Source: Cryptomeria japonica (lineage: Eukaryota > Streptophyta > Pinopsida > Cupressales > Cupressaceae). Taken from it: a stretch of DNA of 64,000 nt. Below the pieces are notes generated by a model, which ran no database searches, was not told where the DNA came from, and saw only the letters and a list, made by a program, of their open reading frames with translations. The stretch covers positions 39,359,140 through 39,423,139 of the forward strand of contig NC_081411.1 of the NCBI RefSeq assembly GCF_030272615.1, read 5' to 3'. Positions 12,577 to 25,588 of the stretch are shown here, piece by piece. Position 1 is the stretch's first letter. The number at the start of each line of letters is the position of its first letter. A program made the translations under genes and the position numbers.

Positions 12577-12686
12577 GCTGTAAGGCACCTTCACACCTAT
12601 TTAATTAAATAATGTCTCGTCTGTTAACATATCTTTCACTAAGGCCATCTAAAGCTTGCTTCAAGGATATTTGTAACTCGGGAATC

Positions 12687-13662
12687 ATGTCAAATGAAAT
12701 AATTGCAGCTGCTGTCTTGAAAAGGTCGTTAGTCTTTTCCTTTTTTCTTTTTTTTTTCTAACCCTTTGGTTAGGGTTGTAATGCTGTAGAGTTACCTGAT
12801 TTTCTTTATAATACAATCATATAATTTATTAGGAATTTTAAGACAATTGCAAAATGTGTTTGTAAAATTCAGACTGCAAGGCAAGGTTGCAGTAATCACA
12901 GGAGGATCAGGAGGGATTGGTGAAGCTACCGTAAGGCTGTTTGCTGATCATGGAGCCCAAGTCATAATTGCAGATATTGCGGACGACGCCGGTATAAAAG
13001 TGGCGGAATCCCTTTCTCCATGGGCCACATATATTCACTGTGATGTGAGCAAAGAGCAAGATGTAAGTGCAGCTGTGGATCTGGCCATGGAAAAGCACGG
13101 AAAGCTGGACATAATGTTTAATAACGCTGGAATTACCAACAACCAAAAGGGTAGCGTGGCAGAGTATGATATGCAGGAATTCGAGCGAGTGATGAATATC
13201 AATGTAAAAGGGGTAATGCACGGAATTAAGCATGCAGCCCGCGTTATGATCCCAAATAAAAAGGGTTGCATTATTTCTACAGCCAGTATTGCAGGTGTAT
13301 TGGGAGGAATCGCTACTTACTCTTACACAGCCTCCAAACATGCAGTCATTGGGCTGACAAAAAATGGTGCAGTCGAACTGGGGAAATATGGTATAAGAGT
13401 AAATTGTATTTCTCCTTCTGCTATTGCCACAGATCTTGTAAACCAGTACTTTGGAAAGAACCCTTCAGCCGAGGAGAAGGCCCAGAGGGCAGCATCCCGT
13501 TACAGCCGGGCCAACTTAAAGGAAGCAACGCTTGAAGCAGAGGATATTGCAGAGGCTGTTCTGTATCTGGCCAGTGAGGAATCCAAATATGTAAGTGGGC
13601 ATAATCTTGTAGTAGATGGGGGAATAACGATTGTAAACAACGACTGGGCACTTTACCGGTAA
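12687..13662 (+). CDS. Short-chain dehydrogenase/reductase, plant SDR110C type, two exons
   Basis: Predicted NAD(H)-dependent oxidoreductase acting on an alcohol or ketone of specialised metabolism; the substrate cannot be read from sequence. Exon 1 is 12687-12724 (MSNEIIAAAVLK plus two bases), a 148-bp GT-AG intron follows (12725-12872), and exon 2 is 12873-13662. Joining them restores Arg13 and gives 275 residues, a normal length for relatives such as secoisolariciresinol, xanthoxin (ABA2) and momilactone A dehydrogenases. Cofactor loop TGGSGGIG is at 22-29; Asp47 at the end of strand 2 favours NAD over NADP; NNAG is at 96-99. Catalytic residues: Asn123, Ser151, Tyr164, Lys168 (YTASK). The C-terminal block NCISPSAIATDL and the VVDGG motif are also standard. 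No signal peptide or membrane segment, so probably cytosolic. ATG 12687 is chosen because only this start plus the intron yields the family N-terminus. AATAAA at 13933 may be the poly(A) signal. Confidence 0.88.
12725..12872 (+). other. SDR intron (148 bp, GT-AG, phase 2)
   Basis: Donor AAAAG/GTCGTT and acceptor AATTCAG/ACTGC rebuild codon AGA (Arg13) and the LQGKVAVITGG start of the Rossmann fold. The interior holds a long T-rich tract. An intron early in the gene, just before the LxGKVAxITGG motif, is common in this plant SDR group. The second copy has an intron at the same place (18675-18823, 149 bp). Confidence 0.85.
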
Positions 13663-14218
13663 TCACGTGCAACGTAAAACTAGTTTTACATAGAACGTAT
13701 GTGAACTGGGTAAACGTGAAGAACTTGGTAAGTTTTTGCTGAGCAGTGCTTTTCATTTATTGAGAAGCGTTTTGATTTGCCTATTATATTAGGTTGCGTG
13801 CAGTGGCTTACAACTTTCATAAAGTTTCCACTTTATATATATGGAATAAGATTCCGAGTATGTTAGCTTCTGTGAGATTGGAATAGCCATGTAGTTGCTT
13901 ACAACTTTCAGAAAGTTTCCTCTTATATATGGAATAAAATTGGCTTTGGATTATTATATATATCTACTGGTTTATAATTCTAGGAAAGTTTCTATTGTAA
14001 ATTATGTATGCAATAAGATTGCTTTTAGTTTGTATATCTATATATGTGTTTTAAAAGTAATTTTATTTGTGAAAGATATAAGGAAATTTGTTTTTGATGT
14101 ATCTATGTATTTGAAAAGCAATCTTGTCTATGAATGATTAGGCATATATAAGTTTTTTTTTTATATATATGCATGTATGCATGTTTAGAATTGAATAGTT
14201 TGAGAAGGACCAAAATGT

Positions 14219-17200
14219 CTACCAACATAGTACACTCCTTGATTACTATCAATCTTGAGCGGATAGGCTTATCTTATGCGGGCCATATGATTTCTATCGG
14301 TGATCATCTCAAATGGAGAACGATAGCCTATGCATTGAGGTATACAACCTCTACATATTTCCTCATAGGGCCCTTACTCCATCTGTAGCCATAAAAGTCA
14401 GTACCTATACATGGTTTAGCACTATAACTGGAAGAGAGGTTCCTATTCAGAACAAATAGATCATAATTGACTAATCTAGGAGTATACACAAGTCTTGTAG
14501 GTATAGGGTTAAATCATACAACTGCATAAGATCACTTGGACCCAACATAAGATTGCCTCTACTCAATAGATGAACAACTAAACATAAGATGGTCTACCCT
14601 TTCACTTTAGCAACTAATCATTCAAAAACACGATATGTATGAAATATGAGTTATAATGCTTTCTTAATCCTTTCATAATATTCTAGTGACTATTTGGCCT
14701 CCTTTGAAGCCTACTAAAAAGGAAAGTTTGACAAGTTAGGGACAACCTCATACCTTGGAGTTATCCCCCCTAGACCATACCCCTACGGACACGAAGTCAT
14801 AGGGGCATCCTTCACTCGAGGACCGCATGCGTTCCCGCTTCCACACGGGTCAAAGTCACACATAGCTCTCCTAAAAGGTTTCTCACAAGAAATTCCTATG
14901 CACACATCCCCAAAATTGAGGTTTTGTTAATTAATAACACAATAGTTGAGGAATCATAACTAGTTCATAGTTTACAACCCATACTATAACACTTCCCTCT
15001 TAGGATATTGAGGATTTGACTCAAAGCTCATCCATTATTATTCATAAACCAACTTGAATGTCCCATGGTTTGTTTTATCAACCTAGGGGATAACTTCATC
15101 ACTCAATCTAAAATTACCTTAGTTCCCACAACTCATAGGAAAGCAATTCTATTTGAAGTACATATAGTATGTTCTCATATATTCAAGGGCCAAAAACAGA
15201 TTTTACCTCAATACCCAAATACCATTCTAATATTATTTAGTATAGATATATTATTGCACTAGACGAGGATAAAATGACATTTAAATGAACTCAATTCACC
15301 TACCGCCCTTAGAATAGAATCTTACAAATGGTCCATGATTACATGCATCCTGGTATCATCTCAATATAAACCTACAACTAACATCTATAATATAATAAGT
15401 AACTAAAATATCATGGCTCTTACAACATAAGCATAGCCTTGCCTTGACTATATTCCTATCCAATATGTCATCACTCAATGCAACCATAATATGCCTCCCT
15501 TTATTCTCGTGATAGTTATAGTATCAAGGTTATATTTTAAAATGATTATAGACATCATATAATTATACACAGTATTTATCCTGGTATAAATGTATTATCA
15601 TATTTGAAGATAGGTTTAGTGAAATGTGGTTGTAGCACCACTAAACGAAGTTCACCTTACTATATTATGCAATCAAGGGTTGAGACTCATGAAAATTATA
15701 TCCTACTCTTGGTCAATGTTATAAGGTTATCTTATAACTAAAGCTTTGATCCCAAGACTCTTTGCCATCTTAATTCTCTTAAAGTTCAAGCATAAAGTTG
15801 TTCAAATAATTAACCCTTGATTATATGTAAGCTCTTTGTTAATAAGTTTTCCCCGAAATATCCTAGAGGTTCATCTCCATGATGTAATGGTCCCGTATCA
15901 CTTAACAAAAAATTCTCTTTGCTTTCACAAACAATAATTAATTATTGGACCAAGATCCCATGTAATAGTGAATACATAACATGAAGTTACATTATTATAG
16001 TCATAATTTTCACTTAAAAATTTATGTCCCAATGCAAGCCATGTAATGCATATGTTTCCAAGTCTCGCCCTACGTTATTTAATAATATATTCTTGTACAT
16101 ATAGCTTATTTTTATCAATTCAAAACTTCCCATTTAATGTACATAATTTGATCAAAAGGTGCAACTTGTTATATCATACCATAATTGAATGTCCACCCTA
16201 CCAAGCATAGAGATTGGATTTGATTAATAGTATGTCCATGGAGATAATATATATTTAAGCATATATAATGGACAATGTTGACATGCAATACCAATATAAT
16301 GTTTCTACTTATTATTCTAAAGGAAGTCTTACAATATTGTTCATCCAACTAAGGTCAAAATATTTGACCCAACTAATAGTAATATTTTCCTATATATTTG
16401 GATATTATAACTAAGGGCATATTGTAGTAGAAGACCACTATAGCCTAGGATATCATCACAAAGCACCCTTTATGCAGACATTGATATGAATCCATAAAGT
16501 TGTCCTATTATAAAGAAAGGAAAACAATTTATTCAACTAGCCAATTAACTATTTACATTTACCTGTTGCACGGCTACATTTTTTGTTATGGAATCCTTAC
16601 ATATGCTCCAACGAGGTGTTTCTCTCCACCATTTTACTACTCTCAATTCACCTTGATAATACTATTATATGAGAACATAATCTATATAACATACTAGTAA
16701 GTCACTTGATAGATGTAATAGTATGGTTTTTTAATAATTATTGTAACAAGGGGAACTATTATTTTGTTCCCACAAAAAATTACAATAGCAAAACAATTAA
16801 TAATTAACTTAAACTTAATATGTTCCTTATAAGAAAATAATGCACATGTCATCTCCATATGAACTTGCAGCATCGGAAATAATCTAATAAATCATTCCAA
16901 CATACTGATGTAAAGAAAATAACATTCTAAAAGGTCTAATGACCAGCCTCATAAACATTACAAAATAATGTTAAATAACAGAATAATAGACTTATCCCAT
17001 CATCTTTGCCCAATTGATGTTCTTCTAAGCAAGATGATTTTCCTACTATATATCCATAAACTCTTTTCAGCCATATTAGTGAATAATTCTAAATTGAAGA
17101 CTATTTGGAAAGGAAATATTGAAGACGGTTTAGAAATGTTTCCAATGCAATTCTCACATCACACCTATAGTTCTCATTTCATGACAGACCTCAAAATTTT

Positions 17201-17252
17201 TAGACTTAATTTGTATGAGCCACCTACATTTTCTAAGTTGTTTAAATAAATT
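14219..17252. other. intergenic stretch, no gene identified
   Basis: About 3 kb of AT-rich DNA with no coding relic I can name. Part of 14740-14900 (ATCCCCCCTAGACCATACCC and nearby text) is richer in C and could be old repeat DNA. Short open frames at 14173, 15065, 16500 and 16968 lack any family signature and are most likely chance. Confidence 0.6.
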
Positions 17253-17438
17253 CTTCTCATGAATATGATGCACTATTGCAGAATTCTACAAAACCCATTT
17301 TCATAAGGAATTTGTCTTCACTGTGCTCGCTGTTTCGAGAATTCTCTTCTCATGAATATGATGCACTATTGCAGAATTCTACAAAACCCATTTTCATAAG
17401 GAATTTGTCTTCACTGTGCTCGCTGTTTCGAGAATTTT
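17253..17438. repeat. 93-bp tandem duplication, two exact copies
   Basis: Units 17253-17345 and 17346-17438, each starting CTTCTCATGAATATGATG and ending near TGTTTCGAGAATT. The length is a multiple of three, so an open frame crossing it repeats a 31-residue block. The frame (17276-17641) shows no known domain. Confidence 0.92.
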
Positions 17439-17912
17439 CTTCTTCCTTCACTCCACGATTTTCACTCTTTTGTCTCACTCCTTTCGGATGCCACCTTTCA
17501 TGCATCCTAAGAGTCCCCAGTCTGTTTGAGAGATCACCTCTTTCTCTCCTTTTAGCTTTGATAGGGAGTCCATCACCTATTCAGCGCTCAAATTATGCCA
17601 CGAGCAGGAAGAAAATGAGCAATAATTATGGAATCTACTAATCGTAGTCGCTTGAAAGTTTCTCGAGCCTTTTCAACAAATCCATTTTCATGTCTTCAAT
17701 CAATCTTCCATAACCTTTGTCCTCCATTCTCTGCCTTTTGCACTTTTCTTCTTCCTTGCACCTTCGTCTGCATACCCACTCCAGAACAATGCACCCATCT
17801 ACTCTCTTATTCTGTTTTCATTGTTTATGACTTGTTTAGAACCCCTCCCTATGGTTTGCAGACTGGAATGTGGCTCCCAGAATGAGGAATTTCTCCTTTT
17901 TTTCTTGCTGCC
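17439..17912. other. unassigned stretch between tandem repeat and foldback
   Basis: Pyrimidine-rich DNA with two overlapping open frames (17276-17641 and 17628-17885, plus strand), rich in Ser, Phe, Leu and Cys. No domain is recognised. Possibly remains of a transcribed leader or an old repeat. Confidence 0.4.
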
Positions 17913-18112
17913 GTTTATTGCAAAATCGACGGTGTAAAACACACAACTAACACATGGCTATCATGCTGTATGAAAGGTGCATTTTGGAGCCAGAATAGCC
18001 GCGGCCCTCGTGGGCTGAACCTATTCTGGCTCCAAAACAGACCTTTCGTACAACGTGATAGCGACGTATTAGTCAATCACAGTTGTTTATTGCAAAATCC
18101 ATAGTGTAAAAC
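17913..18112. repeat. foldback (inverted repeat) flanked by short direct repeats, MITE-like or hairpin RNA locus
   Basis: Arms 17946-17998 and 18021-18073 (53 bases each) are reverse complements at about 44 of 53 positions, separated by a GC-rich 22-base loop. The best paired part includes TTTTGGAGCCAGAATAG against CTATTCTGGCTCCAAAA with no mismatch. Outside the arms, GTTTATTGCAAAATC (17913-17927) recurs as a direct repeat at 18085, the wider 28-base blocks agreeing at 25 positions. No transposase is nearby. It could be a small non-autonomous foldback transposon or the template of a hairpin RNA; sequence alone does not decide. Confidence 0.72.
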
Positions 18113-18534
18113 GCTAGTCTAACAAGCGTGTTTATCAATCCGTACTACCGTTTTAGAACGAAAACAGACCCATCCTGTTTCGTACCCCTTCCCTATATAT
18201 ATATATATATATATTCCCATGCCTATACTACTTTGCGAGGGTGTCACTGACAGGGATGAGACAATATACTAAACCATTTAATAATAATTCTGAATAATAA
18301 AAATTATCTTTAATTTAATAATAAAATGAATGCATCATTTCTATTTAATAATAAGCTAAATTGTAAATTATATCTGTGGCGTCCCAAATATTAATTACTT
18401 GTAACTCTGAATGTTATTGCTATTTTTTATATATTTATACCATACTCAGTAGTGTCGGTTCTTCTACTACTTTTGTTTTATCTCTTTTTAACTATAAGCG
18501 ATAGATAATGGTGTACAGCCTTACTTGACTTAGC
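18113..18534. other. intergenic stretch with (TA)n microsatellite
   Basis: Contains a TA repeat of about ten units near 18194-18214 and AT-rich DNA after it. AAAACAGACC near 18165 echoes the right arm of the adjacent foldback. No gene is seen. Confidence 0.6.
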
Positions 18535-20179
<1,645 letters not shown>

Positions 20180-21270
20180 GTATATTTTTTGTGATATAAA
20201 TTTGATGTTTAAAGTTAATTTATTAATATATTATAATAGATAAATAGAATTTTAAATTTGGATATGCAATAATGATTTGAATATTGTAACAAAAGTTAAG
20301 ATTGATTTCATTTATGCAAATAAAGTTATGTGGTGTGATTAGTTGGTAACGAAAACTCCATCACATGTTTGGTCTTAAATATGATTGCTTCATATTTTTG
20401 TTTCCTAGTAGTACTATGGCACGCAATCAATTATTGGATAAGACTATGTCATGTTGGATGGTTTATTTGATGTGACTTAGTTCTATAGTAATGGGCCTTT
20501 TAAATTTGTCAAGCCCTCGGTATCTAAATTATTGTTGAAAAGGGGTTGTTCTAAAAAGCATAGTTCTATAGCAATGGGCCTTTTAAATTTGTCAAGCCCT
20601 CGGTATCTAAATTATTATTGAAAAGGGGTTGTTCTAAAAAGCATAGTCAAACTTGGACATTTCTTGGTCACAAGACAAGCATCTAGACATGAAATGATGT
20701 ATCACAATTTGTGTTGTAATATATAGTGACTTAATGAACTAGTAGATATAGGTACACATTCATCTTGTAAGTTCTTGTTAATCCAATATAAGTTTTGTTT
20801 GATTCTACTTTGTGGTTTTCAATTGATTTGTACTTTTGCATGACGACCAAGGAATTTCTATAAATATTTGCGAACACATAGGGTTATTATTAAAGTCTTG
20901 AAAGATGAACTTAGGAGGAAGAAATTTGGAATTTGAATGAGGTGAGCTAGGTTATATTGTGTGAATTAGCACTAAATGTGAAATAAATGTGGATTACGAT
21001 TGGTTTAGATCAAGAAAATATGCAATTTCAAATGGCTAGCGAGTTCTAGAGTAGGAGATATTACTACACCAAATTAGTTGAATTGAATTATGTGAGAGTA
21101 TATTTATGGAATGTGCTCAAAATGACATAAATGAAGTTGTAGTAGAGTAATTCTATTTAATTCCTTACATATATACAAACTCCTTTACCCCTACTACCAA
21201 CACCTTAGTATAGATATAAATTTAGATGAGTTATATATAAAACAAATGTAAATATTTAATACAAAAAATA
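20180..21270. other. intergenic stretch, no gene identified
   Basis: AT-rich DNA between the SDR pseudogene unit and the gypsy element. It holds the 83-bp tandem duplication listed separately. No coding relic is recognised. Confidence 0.6.
20478..20643. repeat. 83-bp tandem duplication, two copies
   Basis: Units 20478-20560 and 20561-20643, starting TAGTTCTATAG and containing AAGCCCTCGGTATC, differ at only two positions. This is a recent local duplication. Confidence 0.92.
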
Positions 21271-21275
21271 GATAT
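21271..21275. repeat. target-site duplication GATAT, left copy
   Basis: GATAT directly before the left LTR is repeated at 37475-37479 directly after the right LTR. Confidence 0.93.
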
Positions 21276-23163
21276 TGATGCTCTGCAAAAAGGATTAGAA
21301 AATCTGTTTGATGGCAACACACACAAGAGCACAAGAAACAAACGTTAGTGTTAGCAACAAAAGATTATCCTAAACAGGCATATCAAGAGAGATATTAAGC
21401 ATGAAATAGAAAGCATATAAACATAGAATGAAATAGCTAATCAAGATGCTCATAGTTGCTCCTCCCTTGTTCCTCTCCTCTCCAAGTCCCAAATGAGTGT
21501 AGCTCTCAGCTTTTAGCACTAGCCATGGATGCCATATGGAGATTCAAGATGGTTGAATATGATAAGCAAATACTATGCAAGAGTAGATAGTGATGCTATG
21601 AAAAAGCTCTATGCTAATGCCAGTATAACAACAATACTCTAAAAATGCTTCTCCTTTTGCTTGAGGAGAAGGGTTCTATTTATAGAAGAAATAGGGAAAT
21701 GAAGGGTTAAGATTGAGCAATCTTAACAAGGGTTAGGATTGAAAGTTGGGGATCCATGTGCACAATTGGCACCAATAAAATGGTGACAAGTTTCAACATA
21801 GGATTGGGTTGAGAGAAGAGGTTGGAGGCATTAAAGGCCTGAGAAGACCTCATGGTTATCTAGAAGGCAAGGGTCAAGTCTAAATTAAGATTACCCACTG
21901 GATTAAGAGTTAATCCAAGGATAAACCTTTGTGCAAATGTTTAAGAGATAATCATGGTCAAAGCATTAATGGCCTGATGAGACCTTTGGGTTGGGTAGAG
22001 GTTGAGTCAAAACAAATGTTTTAACCATGTGGGAGGGTTTGAGGTAACCATTAATGGTTATTGGAGACTTTGGGGATTAAGTGGTTGAAGGTTGAAAGCC
22101 TTCAATGGTTATCAAAGACTTTGAGCCATTTAGTGGTTGAAGGTTGGAAGCTTTCAAAGGTTATCCAAGACTTTGAGGGTTAATTTGTTGAACACACAAA
22201 GCATTAATTGCTTTTCAAAGACTTTGGAGTCTTTGAGAAGTGACTCCAATTTGCTTAGGAATGTGACAATATTTAAGGGATGAATTTAGGCTAATTAGGA
22301 AGGGTTTAGAAGAATCTAGAAGGGGTTTAGGCATACAAGTGGATTTTGTAGGAAAATGCAAGTGGGAGAAATTTTGGTATTTTCAATTAAAATAAAATCA
22401 TTTATTTCAATTAAATGGTGTAAGTTGAATTTGGATAAATATTTAAATAAATATTAATTTATTTAAATGAGAAAAAGAAGATAAAGCATTTAAAATGCTT
22501 GAAGACTTTGAGGGAAACCATTAAAGGCTTGAAGACTTTAAGGAAAACCATTAAAGTCTTAAGAAGATTATAGAAGGAAGCCATCAAGTTTGAAGACTTT
22601 AAAGCCATCAAGTTTGAATACTTTAAGGGAAACCATTAAAGGTTTCAAGTGGGTGAGGATAAATAGGATTTTAAATAAATAATTTATTTAAAATAGTTGT
22701 GCAACTTGCTTTTGTAGGAAAATACAAGTGGGTGGAGGATAAAGGTGATTTAAATAAATTATTTATTTAAAATAATTGTGCAACTTGCTTTTGTAAGAAA
22801 ATGCAAGTGGGTGGAGGATAAAGGTGATTTAAATAAATTATTTATTTAAAATAATTGTGCAACTTGCATTTGTAGGAAAATGCAAGTGGGTGGAGGATAA
22901 AGGTGATTTAAATAAATGATTTATTTATTTAAATGTGAGAGAATATTTTAATTAAATAAATATGATTTATTTATTTAATTAATGGTCTGAATTTGGTTAA
23001 GTGAATTAAATCAAATAAATTGAATAATTTATTTAATTAATAGGAGAAGAGGGTTAAGATGAATTAATTAAATATTAATTTAATTAATTATTAATTGATG
23101 ATTAAATAATCAAATAAATACTAAGTATTCATTTAATTAAGTGGACAGATTTATGTGACTACA
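21276..23163 (-). repeat. 3' LTR of the Tat gypsy element (left end)
   Basis: Starts TGATGCTCTGCAAAAAGG and ends ATGTGACTACA on the plus strand. It is the same length as 35587-37474 and apparently identical. The AT-rich half contains 79-bp tandem repeats (22662-22920) and looser runs of GACTTT and AACCATTAAAG motifs (22490-22640). Confidence 0.93.
22662..22920. repeat. 79-bp tandem repeats within the LTR
   Basis: About three copies plus a partial one, each carrying GTGATTTAAATAAATTATTT and then CAACTTGC...GCAAGTGGGTGGAGGATAA; successive AAAGGTGAT blocks start at 22741, 22820 and 22899. The CAACTTGC/GCAAGT pair makes a small inverted repeat in each unit. The same array lies at about 36973-37231 in the other LTR. 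Confidence 0.88.
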
Positions 23164-25588
23164 TTTGCCCCTCTTTGAGACGGTGCGGTTTATCGCGTCG
23201 TTTCAAAGAAAGAAAAATAGGTGTGAAGAAATGCCCCATAAAATGTAAATTTAATGGGTGGTATGCCCCCTCGAGGGATGGGCCGAATTTTTTTTGAAAA
23301 ATCGGGCGGTCTCTCAAAAAAGAATGAAAAGCGGAGGGGAGGTAGAATAGAAGAAATTAGAACTAATGATGAAAGAATGGGAGAAAATGGAGTGAATATG
23401 AAGAAACAACAAGCCAGCGAGTACCCTGAGGTCATGCAAGAGATACATAGCAGATGTAGTGTGGGGTTTGGATTGATGCTATACAATTGATCAAAATTGG
23501 TTGGACAATCTGGTGCAATCGGTTAAATTGCCCCGATCGAGTCAAAGCGTGACAGTTGATGTCAGTTGGTCGCTTGGACATGATAAAGTCTGAGTAAGTG
23601 AATCAAAGTGACCTGATGTGACTTAGACAATTGATGTAATTGCCCGATGAAGTCAAGGTATATGAAGCAAAATACTCGTTGAGACTTAGACAATTGATGT
23701 AATTGTCCGTTGGATTGTGTTTGATTGGCTAATCAATTGATAGGATGTGCGTGTGATGGATGGTTGTGGGGAATCATGGTAGCCCCGTTGAGACTAGGTC
23801 ATTATGATAAATGCTTGATGTAGTCTAGGATTACCATAATCGATTACCTGTTGAGACCCGAAGATACTTGATCAGAGTATCTGTTGATAGTCTAGGTGTG
23901 TGTGAGACGATGTATCTGTGCAGATAGAGTAACTTTCTTGACTTATTGGATGACTTAGGATAGGAAACACAATCCCTCCTAGTTAGAGATGGATGGTGAT
24001 GAACGTGGCTTGATTAGGCTGATTGGGACACGATGTAGGGTATGTGATGCTGATTATTGAGATGGGGAGGGTGGGGGGGGGTGCAATGTTAGATAGAAGA
24101 AATGGAGGACCTATTACATTCCTATGGAAGAAGAGGAAAATAGAGTATCCATTGTCATTACTATGTATGAATGATATGCAGCTATTTATGAATGTATGGA
24201 TGGATGGAATGCAACGGAATGCAATATATACAAATGAGATGGAATGATGATCCATGGTGCATTATTTTTCATCATTGAGCTTTAAAATGTTGTAAGAAAA
24301 TACAAGCAACTTGACATAAAGATTCAAGATGACCAGAGTCTTTCTTACATGGATTTTGATATAGCAAGTTAATACAAGCAACTTGATATAATGGATCAAG
24401 TTGACCTGAGTATTGCTTGCGGAACAGATAAGGATTATCTCCTTTCATGTATGACTTGGATCGTCCTCCTTGATCTTAGTCTGATCATATCCTGAGACAA
24501 GTGCATACCGTACTAAGAAATAAAAACCTTTATCCAAATTGGATGAGGAGGAACCAAAGAATGAGCATTGTACCTGTAAACAAACAATATATACATAAAG
24601 AATAAAGAATAAGGATCCTTGGTAATGGTTCATGCTCATATGGTCGAGGTATACGCTGTAGTCAGCAAGCCGTAGTGATCTATGACTGCATTTTGCATAA
24701 GATCACGTAGCTTGGTGAACTTCCCACGTAGACACCATTAGTACATGCCCCAGAACTTCATCGGAAATAATGCGCAAACGATACAAAACAATGCTGAAAG
24801 ATCCCGATACAGATAAACAAATGAATTACTCACGAATCAACCAAGTATTTGACAGCCTAACAGAATTTTCTTGTCAAAGAAAACATCATCTTGTCTTTGT
24901 TTTGGTAAGGAAGGATGCATCCTTGTTTTAAAGACAGTTTTGGATTGTTGATGTGGATTGTGTGGTTGTTTGGTAAATGGTCATTGTGTGAGTAGTTTGT
25001 CGCAATGTTTGTTTTGGTATCTGCATGGATGAGTATGTACAAGGTGTTGCCATGTTTTTGTGTGATTTTTCAATGGTTTTGTCGATGTTTTTGGATTTTG
25101 AATTGTTTTGAATGTTTTTGGTATTTTTGCGAGATATTTTTGAATGTTTTTGGATTTTTGATGATTGTTTGAATGAAGAACTTAATGAATCATAAGACAA
25201 TGTAGAATCCACTTCCATCAATAGGTTAAAGGCATTGCCCCCAGTTTTAGACATGACTATGAAAGAGCGGGATGCAAGATGTATGGAGTACTATCATAAT
25301 TGCAGAGGAATAACAAGCCATGGTTGATGGATGGATGGATGTATGTATGAAGTAGATGTGATCGCCACAAGTCTGAAAGATAATGGAGCCATAGCCTTTA
25401 CGAGTGGCGCCTGTTTGCCAGGTTTTCACCATCGTTCTTACCCAAGGTGCCACCGGAGTGGTTGTTCACCGTTTGGATGCATGATTTTTCTTTACTTTTT
25501 TGAATGTTTTTATATTTTCTTCAGGACATTTTTCTGAATGTTTTTTGGTATTTTCTGATAGGCAGGGGAGCCTGATGCTCTGTACAGC
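23164..25588 (-). other. 3' non-coding region of the Tat element
   Basis: Between the gag-pol stop and the 3' LTR. It includes a twice-used block GACTTAGACAATTGATGTAATTG-like (about 23620 and 23680), a loose repeat of TACAAGCAACTTGA (about 24300 and 24370), a G run near 24070 and a region rich in TTTTTGAATG (25080-25160). Several open frames of 60-108 codons on both strands show no known domain. No extra gene is supported. Confidence 0.6.

Larger units (their letters stand above)
12577..14218 (+). repeat. segmental duplication, left copy (SDR unit)
   Basis: Similarity to 18535-20179 begins at GCTGTAAGGCACCTTCACAC, about 110 bases before the start codon, and continues through exon 1, intron, exon 2 and about 550 bases of downstream AT-rich DNA, ending near AATTGAATAGTTTGA. 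The two units are in direct orientation with starts about 5.96 kb apart. The shared part of the upstream region is short, so most of the promoter may not have been copied. Confidence 0.85.

Noticed and set aside
12907-13341. 144-codon antisense open frame over the SDR gene, with a twin at 18858-19292
   Set aside because: It recurs only because the SDR itself is duplicated. It has no domain, and the sense strand fully explains the region.
13266-13756. Other-frame open frames over SDR exon 2 (plus 13266-13535, minus 13421-13756)
   Set aside because: Shadows of the real frame; no family resemblance.
22662-22920. Regularly spaced repeats considered as a CRISPR-like array
   Set aside because: The whole 79-bp unit is repeated with no variable spacer, it lies inside an LTR, and the DNA is plant nuclear.
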